64,000 nucleotides of DNA from Alcanivorax jadensis T9. Lineage in GTDB: Bacteria > Pseudomonadota > Gammaproteobacteria > Pseudomonadales > Alcanivoracaceae. Positions 17,286 through 25,163 of this stretch are shown here, in pieces. How positions within the stretch are numbered: the stretch's first letter is position 1; every line of letters begins with the position of its first letter. The position numbers and the translations under genes are program-made. The notes below the pieces were generated by a model that ran no database searches, was not told the DNA's origin, and saw nothing but the letters and a program-made list of their open reading frames with translations. The stretch covers positions 62,001 to 126,000 of the forward strand of contig NZ_ARXU01000006.1 in NCBI RefSeq assembly GCF_000756655.1, read 5' to 3'.

Positions 17286-18404
17286 ATGCGTCAACCCGCC
17301 CAGCCTGAGCCAGGTGCATCACCCTCCATCTGGTCTCGCCTGAGTACTATCACCGATTATTTCGCCTGGCCCTTGCGCACCTCTCATTACCTGGAGCTGG
17401 TGAACCCGCTGTGGACCACTCACAAGATGCAGGCCCGCGTCGTCAAAGTCTGGGATGAAACCAAGGATGCGCGCACCCTTACCCTACGCCCCGGCTTGAA
17501 CTGGCGCGGCCACCGTGCAGGCCAGCATGTGCGAGTGGGGATTCCCGCCAACGGCAAGCATTACACCCGCACCTACACCATCTCCTCCCCACCGGAGCGG
17601 GAAGACGACTGCTTTACCATCACCGTGAAGGCCATCGACAAGGGCACCATTTCCCACCACATCGTGCGCAATATCAAGGTGGGCGATTACCTGCCCATCG
17701 GGCTGCCGCAGGGGGACTTTTACCTGCCGGATGCGCAGCCGATTCAGCCGCTGTTTATTACTGCAGGCAGCGGCATCACCCCGGCGTTCAGCATGATCAA
17801 CAGCCTGATTGCCCAGGGTCGTTTGCCGGATACTTGCCATATTCACTACGCACCCCACGAGTTTGATGTGGTGCTGGGCAAGGAATTGAAGGCAATGGAT
17901 CGCTACAACGATCGCTATCACCTGAACCTGATTTATAGCCGCGAGGGCGACGACCCGAGCGGAAACCGCTTTTCTAAGGCCCAGCTGGATGCGCTCTGCC
18001 CGGACTGGAAAGACCGGGATGTGTACGCATGCGGCCCCCCTTCCCTGCTGGAAGCCATTGAGCAATGCATGGAAGAAGCGGGCTGTAGCCGCCAGCTTCA
18101 TGTGGAGCGATTCCGCGCTCCCTTTACCGAGATTCCCGACGATGCAGTAGGTGGTCGGGTGCGCTTTGCACAGAGCGATGTGGAAGCCGACGGTGACAGT
18201 GACACACCACTGCTGAAAGTGGCCGAGGAGGCAGGCATGAACCCGCCCCACGGCTGCCGCATGGGCATCTGCCATACCTGCAACACCACCCTGGTATCCG
18301 GGTGTGTGCGAGACCTGCGTACCGGTGAGGTACTGAACGAGGCAGGCAGCATTGTACAAACCTGCATCTGCGCCGCCGCCGGCGACTGCGAACTGGATTT
18401 GTGA
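17286..18404 (+). CDS. Ferredoxin-NAD(P)H reductase fused to a 2Fe-2S domain, desaturase electron donor
   Basis: A 372-residue three-domain reductase. The flavin site RTYTIS is at 95-100, the NAD(P) loop GSGITP at 161-166 and ACGPPSLLE near 248, and a plant-type 2Fe-2S ferredoxin domain has Cys324, Cys329, Cys332 and Cys360 (C-x4-C-x2-C-x27-C). It should carry electrons from NAD(P)H through flavin and iron-sulfur to the diiron desaturase encoded ten bases downstream. The same pairing is known for P. aeruginosa DesB and its oxidoreductase and for mycobacterial DesA3 with Rv3230c. Confidence 0.92.
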   Translation: MRQPAQPEPGASPSIWSRLSTITDYFAWPLRTSHYLELVNPLWTTHKMQARVVKVWDETKDARTLTLRPGLNWRGHRAGQHVRVGIPANGKHYTRTYTISSPPEREDDCFTITVKAIDKGTISHHIVRNIKVGDYLPIGLPQGDFYLPDAQPIQPLFITAGSGITPAFSMINSLIAQGRLPDTCHIHYAPHEFDVVLGKELKAMDRYNDRYHLNLIYSREGDDPSGNRFSKAQLDALCPDWKDRDVYACGPPSLLEAIEQCMEEAGCSRQLHVERFRAPFTEIPDDAVGGRVRFAQSDVEADGDSDTPLLKVAEEAGMNPPHGCRMGICHTCNTTLVSGCVRDLRTGEVLNEAGSIVQTCICAAAGDCELDL

Positions 18405-18414
18405 GGGAAGAATC

Positions 18415-19614
18415 ATGAAAACCCATCAATACCCGGTCGACCTGACCGATGAACAGATCGAAGAATTCGGCCGCGAGCTGGAAGCCATTCGCAACGAGGT
18501 ATTTGATTCCCGGGGCGACCGGGATCGCGCCTATATCCTCAAGGTGATCAAGACCCAGCGCACCATGGCGGTGAGCTCCCGTTTTGTCATTTACCTTTCA
18601 CTGTTTTTCATTCCTGCCTGGGGGCACGCGCTGGCGACCTGGCCAGTGGCACTCACCATCATGGGCCTGGGTGTATTCGCGCTCGGCATCGCCAAGATCC
18701 TGGAAAACATGGAGATTGCCCATAACGTGCTGCACGCCCAGTGGGACTGGATGAAGGACCCGGAGATTCAGTCCAACACCTGGGAATGGGACACCATGAG
18801 CCCGTCCGACCGCTGGATGCATTCGCACAACGTGGTGCACCACACCTGGACCAATGTGCTGGAGAAGGATCTGGATGTGGGCTACGGCATCATGCGGGTG
18901 ACACCCATGCAGAAGTGGAAGCCGGCGTTTCTGTTGCAGCCGATTTATTTCATTCTGCTGATGCTGTTGTTCGAAGAAGGCGTGGCCGTCCATGAACAAG
19001 CCATCGATGATCACCTGAAAGGCAAGAATAAGCTGAAGGACTTTACGCCCCTGTTAAAACGTATCGGTTACAAGGTATGGCGGCAGGTGGCCAAGGATTA
19101 CATCGCCTGGCCGCTGGCGGCGGCGCTGGTGGCAATTCCGATTTCCTTCTTTGTGCCCTTCTCGCCCCTGCTGGTATTCGGCATGGTGGCCGGTGCCAAT
19201 GCGGTGGCCAACCTGATCCGCAACATCTGGGCGTTCACCATTATCTTCTGCGGGCACTTCCCCGCCGGGGCGCACAACTTCACCCTGGAACAGGTGGAAG
19301 GCGAAACCCGTGGCCGCTGGTATCTACGCCAGATGCTGGGCTCCTGCAATATTGAAGGCAGCAAACTGTTCCATATTCTCTCCGGCAACCTGTCACACCA
19401 GATCGAACATCATCTGTTTCCGGATATGTGCAGCAACCGCTACAAGGAAGTCGCACCCCGGGTACGGGCACTGGCTGACCGCTACGGCATTCCGTACAAC
19501 AGCGCCTCCCTGTTTCGCCAGTTCGGCACCACCTGGCTGAACAATCTGCGCCTGGCCTTCCCGGGTGGCGGAGAACCCTACGAACCGCGCCGCGAGGAAG
19601 CCAGCCAGTCCTGA
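18415..19614 (+). CDS. Membrane fatty acyl desaturase (DesB/DesA3-like)
   Basis: A 399-residue integral-membrane diiron desaturase. The start MKTHQYPVDL is preceded by GAGGGAAG and lies ten bases after the reductase stop. Three histidine boxes are present: HNVLH at 103-107, HNVVHH at 138-143 and HQIEHH at 328-333, with hydrophobic segments around 55-100, 172-190 and 230-280. The family introduces a double bond into acyl-CoA or lipid acyl chains, probably at delta-9, which adjusts membrane fluidity. The partner reductase supplies electrons. The glutamine-containing third box is shared with front-end desaturases, so regiospecificity is not certain. Confidence 0.9.
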   Translation: MKTHQYPVDLTDEQIEEFGRELEAIRNEVFDSRGDRDRAYILKVIKTQRTMAVSSRFVIYLSLFFIPAWGHALATWPVALTIMGLGVFALGIAKILENMEIAHNVLHAQWDWMKDPEIQSNTWEWDTMSPSDRWMHSHNVVHHTWTNVLEKDLDVGYGIMRVTPMQKWKPAFLLQPIYFILLMLLFEEGVAVHEQAIDDHLKGKNKLKDFTPLLKRIGYKVWRQVAKDYIAWPLAAALVAIPISFFVPFSPLLVFGMVAGANAVANLIRNIWAFTIIFCGHFPAGAHNFTLEQVEGETRGRWYLRQMLGSCNIEGSKLFHILSGNLSHQIEHHLFPDMCSNRYKEVAPRVRALADRYGIPYNSASLFRQFGTTWLNNLRLAFPGGGEPYEPRREEASQS

Positions 19615-19621
19615 TTCGGGG

Positions 19622-19710
19622 CGTAGGGTGGATTAGCCGGAAGGCGTAATCCACCATGACATTCACCGCTTCAAAAGGTGGATTACGCCTTGCGGCTAAT
19701 CCACCCTACG
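19622..19710. repeat. TAGGGTGGATTA-family inverted repeat
   Basis: Two 34-bp arms (19622-19655 and 19677-19710), starting CGTAGGGTGGATTAGCC, are near-perfect inverses separated by 21 bases. The element lies just past the desaturase stop and could fold into a long hairpin in its transcript. Related copies occur near 22759 and 33195. Confidence 0.85.
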
Positions 19711-19766
19711 TTTTGGCTTTGTAAGAGATGATGCTTGCATCACGAAAGGTGGAGCAGGCTTCGGCC

Positions 19767-19831
19767 TCTCGCTTTGCGAGCAAAGCGCCAACGGATACGG
19801 AAGTTTGTTGGAGCCTTGCTCGCAAGGCGAA
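19767..19831. repeat. Paired REP palindromes (inverted doublet)
   Basis: A degenerate REP (19767-19792, core GCTTTGCGAGCAAAGC) is followed by an inverted canonical copy (19807-19831, core GCCTTGCTCGCAAGGC). It lies between the convergent desaturase and reductase-like genes. Confidence 0.75.
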
Positions 19832-19855
19832 GGTTCTTTCAGCAAGCCGCTGCGT

Positions 19856-20920
19856 TTAGCGCCGTCTTACCAGCCCGTCTTCCAGCACCTGATCGAAGTG
19901 ATCCTTCAAGGTATCCGCCGCCGGTCGATAATTCACACCCAGCGTCTTGCTGCGGCTGTTTTCGAAGCGCAGCGGGTAGCCCACGTTGCGGCTGATGAAC
20001 TTGCGGGTGACCGGGCCCATGAATGGGCCAACGGCCCATACCACCGGCTTGGGCACCTTCATCATCGGGAAGGGGTATTGCTTGCCGAATTGCTTGCGCA
20101 GGATGCCGGCGATGTCGAGCATGGACACGGACTGGCTGACCAGGATGTAGCGCCCTTCTGCTTCCGGTTTGAACGCGCCTAAAAGGTGAGCCTGCGCCAC
20201 TTCACGCACATCCACCATGCCGTATTCCAGTGCCGGCACGCCGGTTTTCAGTTTACCGCGTCCCATGTCCAGCAGGGTGCCAATGCTGGCGGAGTTGCTG
20301 GCGTTGGTCAGTGAGGGGCCATAGACCATGCCCGGATTGATGGTCACCAGATCCCAACGGCTTTCTGCACTGCCCTCCTGGCCATCGTGGATCTTCCAGG
20401 CTTCGCGCTCGGCGGCCACCTTGGAGTACTGGTAGGGGTTATGGTCGACGCTGCTGGTGGTATTCCAGTCTGCTTCGGTGAAGGCGCTCTTGCCCTTCAT
20501 GTCGGTGGCATCACCGTATACCGAGGCCACGCTGCTGGTGAGCACCACGCGCTTGAGGGTGTCGCAGCGGTTAGCGGCATTGAGCACATTGCGGGTGCCT
20601 TCCACGGCCGGGCGCACCAGGGCCTCGTTGGCATCGGTAAAGCCCTCCAGCACGAACGGCGAGGCGGTGTGCATGAGAATGTCGCAGCCCTGCATGGGCG
20701 CATCGAAACTCTGCGCATCCAGCAGGTCAGCCTTGAACAGTTTCAGGGTGCCGGGGGCAGCGTCGGCGATGCGTTTCAGATGATCCACGCTCTTGGCCTT
20801 GTTGGGATCACGCACCGTGGCATGCACGGTATGGCCCGCTTCCAACAGGTATTTGACGATCCAGCCGGCAATGTAGCCGGAAGCGCCGGTGACCATCACG
20901 GTATGAGTGTTACTGGGCAT
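19856..20920 (-). CDS. NAD(P)-dependent epimerase / dihydroflavonol reductase-like protein
   Basis: A 354-residue extended short-chain dehydrogenase. The nucleotide loop TGASGYIAGW is near residue 11, the strand-end DLLD near 65, TSSVAS near 128, and the catalytic Tyr-x-x-x-Lys appears as YQYSKVAAERE near 165. This order matches the dihydroflavonol-4-reductase/cinnamoyl-CoA reductase-like branch. Bacterial members act on varied carbonyl substrates, and the substrate cannot be inferred. The ATG is preceded by GGGAGCC. It is probably monocistronic. Confidence 0.85.
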   Translation of the reverse strand: MPSNTHTVMVTGASGYIAGWIVKYLLEAGHTVHATVRDPNKAKSVDHLKRIADAAPGTLKLFKADLLDAQSFDAPMQGCDILMHTASPFVLEGFTDANEALVRPAVEGTRNVLNAANRCDTLKRVVLTSSVASVYGDATDMKGKSAFTEADWNTTSSVDHNPYQYSKVAAEREAWKIHDGQEGSAESRWDLVTINPGMVYGPSLTNASNSASIGTLLDMGRGKLKTGVPALEYGMVDVREVAQAHLLGAFKPEAEGRYILVSQSVSMLDIAGILRKQFGKQYPFPMMKVPKPVVWAVGPFMGPVTRKFISRNVGYPLRFENSRSKTLGVNYRPAADTLKDHFDQVLEDGLVRRR

Positions 20921-21066
20921 GCTTGGCTCCCGCCGATAAAAAGAAGGCCAACGCTACCATGATGGCAAAACAAGACTAGGGCTGTTCGTGCCATTCCATG
21001 ACTGTGCGGCCAATAGAAATTACAACGAAAACAGGCGCCAGCGGCGCCTGTTTCCAGGGAAAAGAA

Positions 21067-21489
21067 TCAATTCTGCCAACGCGACCGGTTAAGCCACATC
21101 CACGCGGCCAGCCCCAGCCCCCAGGCGCCATTGACGGTCAGGCCACCGACCACCTTGGTGGCGTTCACGTCCAGACCTTTTAAGGGGAACACCAGCAGCA
21201 TGGCCACCAGTGTCGGGCCGATGGCACCGAGAATCAGCGCCCCCAGCCAGTGCCGGATACCCTGCCAGCGGCGGATCAGCCACCAGACCGGAATACCCCA
21301 GACCCCGCCCCAGAATGCCAGTGACAAAACCTGGGGAATGCCCAGGGGCGGTACCGGGGTCATGTTCCAGGGCGCCGCCGGGATAAGGCCCGCCAGCCAG
21401 AACAGCGCCAATACCCCCTGGTGAAACAGCAGGGTAGCAATGAAGCCCCCGGTGAAGGCCTGCAACCATTGTTGTGGCGAGTTGGACAT
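21067..21489 (-). CDS. Small integral-membrane protein, function unknown
   Basis: A 140-residue protein with about four hydrophobic helices. The start MSNSPQQWL is chosen because GGAG lies upstream and the longer reading adds an unlikely charged leader. Segments such as GGFIATLLFHQGVLALFWLAG and GGVWGIPVWWL suggest a four-helix membrane domain seen in many uncharacterised proteobacterial proteins. No catalytic or binding motif is evident. Confidence 0.7.
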   Translation of the reverse strand: MSNSPQQWLQAFTGGFIATLLFHQGVLALFWLAGLIPAAPWNMTPVPPLGIPQVLSLAFWGGVWGIPVWWLIRRWQGIRHWLGALILGAIGPTLVAMLLVFPLKGLDVNATKVVGGLTVNGAWGLGLAAWMWLNRSRWQN

Positions 21490-21586
21490 GGTCACTCCGA
21501 CGTTGAGAGGTGTTGGTAAATGATTACCCGGCAACTCTACACCATCACCCTCCTCTGCGCGTGAACAGACCAGGAGCAAGATCCGT

Positions 21587-21817
21587 TCAGCCGTCGTCCG
21601 GAATTTCCGGTGTCACCAGTTGCGCCAGCATTTCCAGGGATTCTTGCCAGCCCTGATAGCAGAATTCCACCGGTATCACCTCCGGCACCCCTTCCTGGGT
21701 GATGGTCAGATCGGTGCCACACAGCACCTCTTTCAACGTGATGGTTACCTGCATTTCGCCGGGCAGGTTGGGGGTGGCGCGCAGGACAAGATGAAGACGG
21801 GCGGTATTACCGGACAT
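21587..21817 (-). CDS. Short SRPBCC/AHSA1-like protein, C-terminal half only
   Basis: A 76-residue ORF with a good ribosome-binding site (AAGGAGAATCATC before ATG). From residue 22 on (MQVTITLKEV, CGTDLTITQEGVPE, YQGWQESLEMLAQLV) it resembles the last third to half of START-like SRPBCC/AHSA1 proteins, whose full fold needs about 140-160 residues. It lacks the N-terminal strands of the helix-grip fold. Either it is a decayed remnant that has kept a start site, or a genuine minimal protein that dimerises to complete the fold. Confidence in expression is moderate. Confidence 0.5.
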   Translation of the reverse strand: MSGNTARLHLVLRATPNLPGEMQVTITLKEVLCGTDLTITQEGVPEVIPVEFCYQGWQESLEMLAQLVTPEIPDDG

Positions 21818-21897
21818 GATGATTCTCCTTGTTGGATGTGGCGCCTCTCTTCAGGGAGGGCACGGGTTTATCGAATACGGAGAGGGGGATTCGACAG

Positions 21898-21922
21898 TTC
21901 GCCATGCGAGCATGGCTCCAAC
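21898..21922. repeat. 25-bp REP palindrome
   Basis: Canonical copy with core GCCATGCGAGCATGGC, between the divergent SRPBCC-like and pirin genes. Confidence 0.85.
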
Positions 21923-22042
21923 AGGAATACATCCACTTTATTGGTCTTATTAAACGAAAAAGCGCTATTTTTAATCATTATTTCAGATCATATAGTCACT
22001 CCATCGAGGGACAGGTAATAGAGCCTGTTACAGGAGGACGCC

Positions 22043-22741
22043 ATGATCGAGCTTCGCACACGCAATGAACTGGGCCATGCCCGGCACGGCTGGCTGGATA
22101 CCCGGCATCACTTTTCCTTTGCTAACTACCATGACTCGCAACGGGTGCATTGGGGAGATTTGCGGGTGTGGAACGATGACACCATCGCCCCACAGACCGG
22201 CTTCCCTGCACATTCCCACCGGGAGATGGAAATCATCACCTATGTGCGCAAGGGGGCGATCACCCACCAGGACAGCCTGGGTAACAGTGGCCGTACCGAG
22301 GCTGGAGATGTGCAGGTGATGTCCGCAGGCACCGGGATTACTCATAGTGAGCAAAACTTGGAGGATACGGAGACACAGATCTTCCAGATCTGGATTATTC
22401 CGAACGCCACCGGGCTGCCGCCCACCTGGGGCAGCAAGCCGTTCCCGAAGGCCTCCCGCGACGGGCACTTCGAGGTGCTGGCCAGTGGTTACCCGGAAGA
22501 CACGGACGCCCTGGCGATCCAGGCGGATGCGCGGGTGGTAGCGGCCACGCTGAGTCATGGTCAGGACATCGAGTACGTGCTCAACCCGACTCGCAAGGTC
22601 TACCTGGTGCCTGCCAAGGGACGGGTGCGGGTGAATGGGGTGCTGGCCGAAACTGGCGATGGCCTGGCCATCAGTGACGAAGCCCGGCTGTCTGTGGTGG
22701 CAGAATCAGACAGCGAGATCGTGCTGGTGGAAACCGTCTAG
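22043..22741 (+). CDS. Pirin family protein (YhhW-like)
   Basis: A 232-residue bicupin protein. The metal ligands of pirins are in place: His57 and His59 in FPAHSHREME, then His101 and Glu103 in GTGITHSEQN, the same numbering as in E. coli YhhW. The ATG follows AGGAGGACGCC. YhhW and human pirin show quercetin 2,3-dioxygenase activity in vitro, but the physiological substrate is unknown. No operon partner is visible. Confidence 0.92.
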   Translation: MIELRTRNELGHARHGWLDTRHHFSFANYHDSQRVHWGDLRVWNDDTIAPQTGFPAHSHREMEIITYVRKGAITHQDSLGNSGRTEAGDVQVMSAGTGITHSEQNLEDTETQIFQIWIIPNATGLPPTWGSKPFPKASRDGHFEVLASGYPEDTDALAIQADARVVAATLSHGQDIEYVLNPTRKVYLVPAKGRVRVNGVLAETGDGLAISDEARLSVVAESDSEIVLVETV

Positions 22742-22758
22742 GAAAGCCGTGATCGATG

Positions 22759-22857
22759 CGTAGGGTGGATTAGCCGCAGGCCTAATCCACCTTCCTTGCG
22801 GTCACCCAAACCTGCCGAACGACAGGGTGGATAACGCCTGCGGCTAATCCACCCTAC
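22759..22857. repeat. TAGGGTGGATTA-family inverted repeat
   Basis: The arms 22759-22791 and 22825-22857 are imperfect inverses of each other (CGTAGGGTGGATTAGCC against GGCTAATCCACCCTAC). The element sits between the convergent pirin and sodium-channel genes and is followed by a REP copy at 22892-22916. Confidence 0.8.
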
Positions 22858-22891
22858 CTCCCAGAAGAAGGCACGGAGTGTTTCCGGGCCT

Positions 22892-22916
22892 TTCGCCTTG
22901 CAAGCAAGGCTCCAAC
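22892..22916. repeat. 25-bp REP palindrome
   Basis: REP variant whose core is GCCTTGCAAGCAAGGC. The two stem arms changed together relative to the 3767 copy, which indicates selection for, or copying of, the hairpin. Confidence 0.8.
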
Positions 22917-22939
22917 AAAGCCAGCCAACGGCTATTCCA

Positions 22940-23791
22940 CTACTGATCCGACTTTTTCTGCAGCGCTGTTTCCAGGGAGGCAATCTTTTCATGCATGGTG
23001 CGCATCAGGTCGAGCATTTCCTGGCGCTCGTCGTGGGCGATCTGGTTGTTGGCGTCCCGTTCGGCACGCTGTTCGCTTTCGTGCACTTCCTGAGTGGCAC
23101 TGACGATGATGGCGATGAACAGGTTCAGCACCATGAAGCTGGAGATCAGAATGAACGGCACGAAGAAGATCCAGGCCATGGGATAGACGGCCATCACCGG
23201 CCGGGCAATGCCCATGGACCAGCTTTCCAGGGTCATGATCTGGAACAGGCTGTAAATGCTCGCTCCCAGAGTGCCGAACCACTGCGGGAACGCCTCACCA
23301 AACAGCTCGGTGCCCATTACCGCAAAGATGTAGAACATCATCAGCAACAGCGCTGCGGTCCAGCCGATGCCGGGTAACGCCTGCATCAGGGATTCCACCA
23401 GCATGCGAAGCCGTTTCACCGATGACAGCAGCCGCAGCACCCGCAAGATACGCAGGCTCCGCAGAATCGCCAGGGGCCCGGATGCCGGTGCCAGGGAAAT
23501 AGCGACGATCAGAAAGTCGAACACATTCCAGCCGGAGCGGAAAAAGCGCGGCCCGAAGGCGACCAGCTTGAGCACAATTTCCAGTACGAAAACCGCCAGT
23601 ACTATCTGGTTGAGCAGGTTCAACCACTGCCCTGCCCGCTCCTGTGCCACCGCGGAGGTTTCCACACCCAGAATAATCGCATTGAGCAGGATCAGAGCGG
23701 TAATGGTGTGACCGAAGAACGGGGTATTGAGCCAGGTGGCCAGGCGCTGTCGCCAGCCATCGGAGGATACGGAAGTTGAAGAGGCCTGCAT
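22940..23791 (-). CDS. Voltage-gated sodium channel, NaChBac/NavAb family
   Basis: A 283-residue six-helix ion channel subunit that would form a homotetramer in the inner membrane. The ATG at 23791 is preferred over an upstream TTG. S4 carries arginines at every third position (about 111, 114, 117, 120). The selectivity filter TLESWSM (about 187-193) is identical to the NavAb filter and typical of bacterial Nav channels; its glutamate ring selects Na+. S5-S6 ends NLFIAIIVSA, followed by a charged coiled-coil tail (about 245-280), the usual tetramerisation stem. Such channels may serve Na+-dependent pH control or motility. Confidence 0.95.
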   Translation of the reverse strand: MQASSTSVSSDGWRQRLATWLNTPFFGHTITALILLNAIILGVETSAVAQERAGQWLNLLNQIVLAVFVLEIVLKLVAFGPRFFRSGWNVFDFLIVAISLAPASGPLAILRSLRILRVLRLLSSVKRLRMLVESLMQALPGIGWTAALLLMMFYIFAVMGTELFGEAFPQWFGTLGASIYSLFQIMTLESWSMGIARPVMAVYPMAWIFFVPFILISSFMVLNLFIAIIVSATQEVHESEQRAERDANNQIAHDERQEMLDLMRTMHEKIASLETALQKKSDQ

Positions 23792-23857
23792 GGACAATCA
23801 CCGAATAATCCAGGAGGCGCGAGTATACCTGATACGGGAGGGGGGATTGATAGGGTC

Positions 23858-23931
23858 GTTGGAGCCATGCTTGCATGGCGAAAAGCCGGAATCGACCCCC
23901 GAGCCTTTCGCTTTGCGGGCAAAGCTCCAAC
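23858..23931. repeat. Paired REP palindromes (inverted doublet)
   Basis: Two 25-bp copies in opposite orientation, at 23858-23882 (core GCCATGCTTGCATGGC) and 23907-23931 (core GCTTTGCGGGCAAAGC), 24 bases apart. The doublet lies just past the ABC binding-protein stop. Confidence 0.8.
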
Positions 23932-23945
23932 GGGAAAGTACGCGG

Positions 23946-25139
23946 TCAGTCTTCCAGGGTCACCACGGGCTCCCAGACACCGTCGGTGACTTTGGAGAGG
24001 ATCATATCGTTACCGGCACGATGATTGGTGGCGCTCATCTTGATATCCACCCCGGTGACCGGATCACTGAAATCCAGGGACTCCATGGCCGCCAGGAAGG
24101 AATCGGTGGTAAGATCCGGTCCGGCCTCGCGCAATGCCTCGATGGTCACCATGGCACCGACACGCCCCAGCACCGCACCACCACTGGGTACCGAGCCATA
24201 CTGCGTCTGGTACTCATCTGCCCATTGTTTCGCTTCCGGCACATCCTTCATGCGGCTGACAATATCCTGCCAGGGGGAGACACCGTAGAGTCCTTCTGTG
24301 ACACCGCCGGGCGCCGCCGCCACTGCGGAATGGAAGCCGGCCTGGGAGAGCACGAATTTCACATCATCCCAACCCATTTCCTTGGCGGTAGCCACCACGG
24401 AAATGATCGGCCGAACCGGCAGGGCCACGGCGACCAGCTGACAGCCGGCATCCTTCAGGCGCGCCAGGGTGCCGGTGAAATCACTCTCGTCTGGACGGTG
24501 AGAGGTGCTTTCCGCCAGGGTAAGAGTCTCTTGGCCGGCGGCAGCATCGGTGATGGCCTGGTTCACTTCCTCGCCGAAATCCGAGGGAATGTACATCACA
24601 CAGATTTTCTCGATGCCATACTCATCGGTCATCCAGTTAACGCCTTTCAGTACCCCTTCGTGGTAGCTGGGACCGAAAACGAAACGATGGGAAAAGTCGC
24701 CCTCTTCTTCCATCTGCCGGGACAGGGCCAGGGGAAGAATGCTGGGCACATTATTGCGGTCCATCAGAGGGAAAGCTGCCAGGTTATGGGGCGTCCCCAG
24801 GCTCATCACCATGGCGAAGATTTCATCCCGGCTGATCAGCTTGTTGGTGGCCTGGGTGGCCTTGGGCACCTGGTAGGCATGATCCTCGACGATGTAACGA
24901 ATCTTGCGCCCATGAATACCGCCTTCGGCATTCACTTCGGCAAACATGTCGTTGGCCACCTGCACCGCCGGTGAGGAAAACGCCGCAAACACGCCGGACA
25001 AGTCGTGCATGCCACCCAGCTTGATTTCGGTATCACTGACGCCACGCACCGACTCGGCGGCGGCGCTCTCTTCTTCCTTGTTATCACTGCACCCGATCAG
25101 GGTGGCTGCGGCGAGAGCCGCCAGGCAAAGCTTCTTCAT
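23946..25139 (-). CDS. Periplasmic substrate-binding lipoprotein of a branched-chain-type ABC transporter
   Basis: A 397-residue solute-binding protein. ATG 25139 is chosen for AGGAG upstream and the lipoprotein signal MKKLCLAALAAATLIGC (lipobox LIGC, Cys17). The body (IKLGGMHDLSGVFAAFS, then GRKIRYIVEDHAYQVPKA) has the type I periplasmic binding fold of the LivJ/Leu-Ile-Val family. Its gene follows the acyl-CoA ligase and the liv-type transporter genes on the same strand, so it is their ligand receptor. Liv-like systems import amino acids, amides, urea or aromatic and short organic acids; the adjacent ligase hints at a carboxylic acid. Confidence 0.88.
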   Translation of the reverse strand: MKKLCLAALAAATLIGCSDNKEEESAAAESVRGVSDTEIKLGGMHDLSGVFAAFSSPAVQVANDMFAEVNAEGGIHGRKIRYIVEDHAYQVPKATQATNKLISRDEIFAMVMSLGTPHNLAAFPLMDRNNVPSILPLALSRQMEEEGDFSHRFVFGPSYHEGVLKGVNWMTDEYGIEKICVMYIPSDFGEEVNQAITDAAAGQETLTLAESTSHRPDESDFTGTLARLKDAGCQLVAVALPVRPIISVVATAKEMGWDDVKFVLSQAGFHSAVAAAPGGVTEGLYGVSPWQDIVSRMKDVPEAKQWADEYQTQYGSVPSGGAVLGRVGAMVTIEALREAGPDLTTDSFLAAMESLDFSDPVTGVDIKMSATNHRAGNDMILSKVTDGVWEPVVTLED

Positions 25140-25163
25140 GATGCACTCTCCTCTCGAATTCAT

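Noticed and set aside
19622-23931. Repeats considered as a CRISPR array
   Set aside because: Copies are far apart, palindromic, in both orientations and without regular spacers; no cas genes are present.
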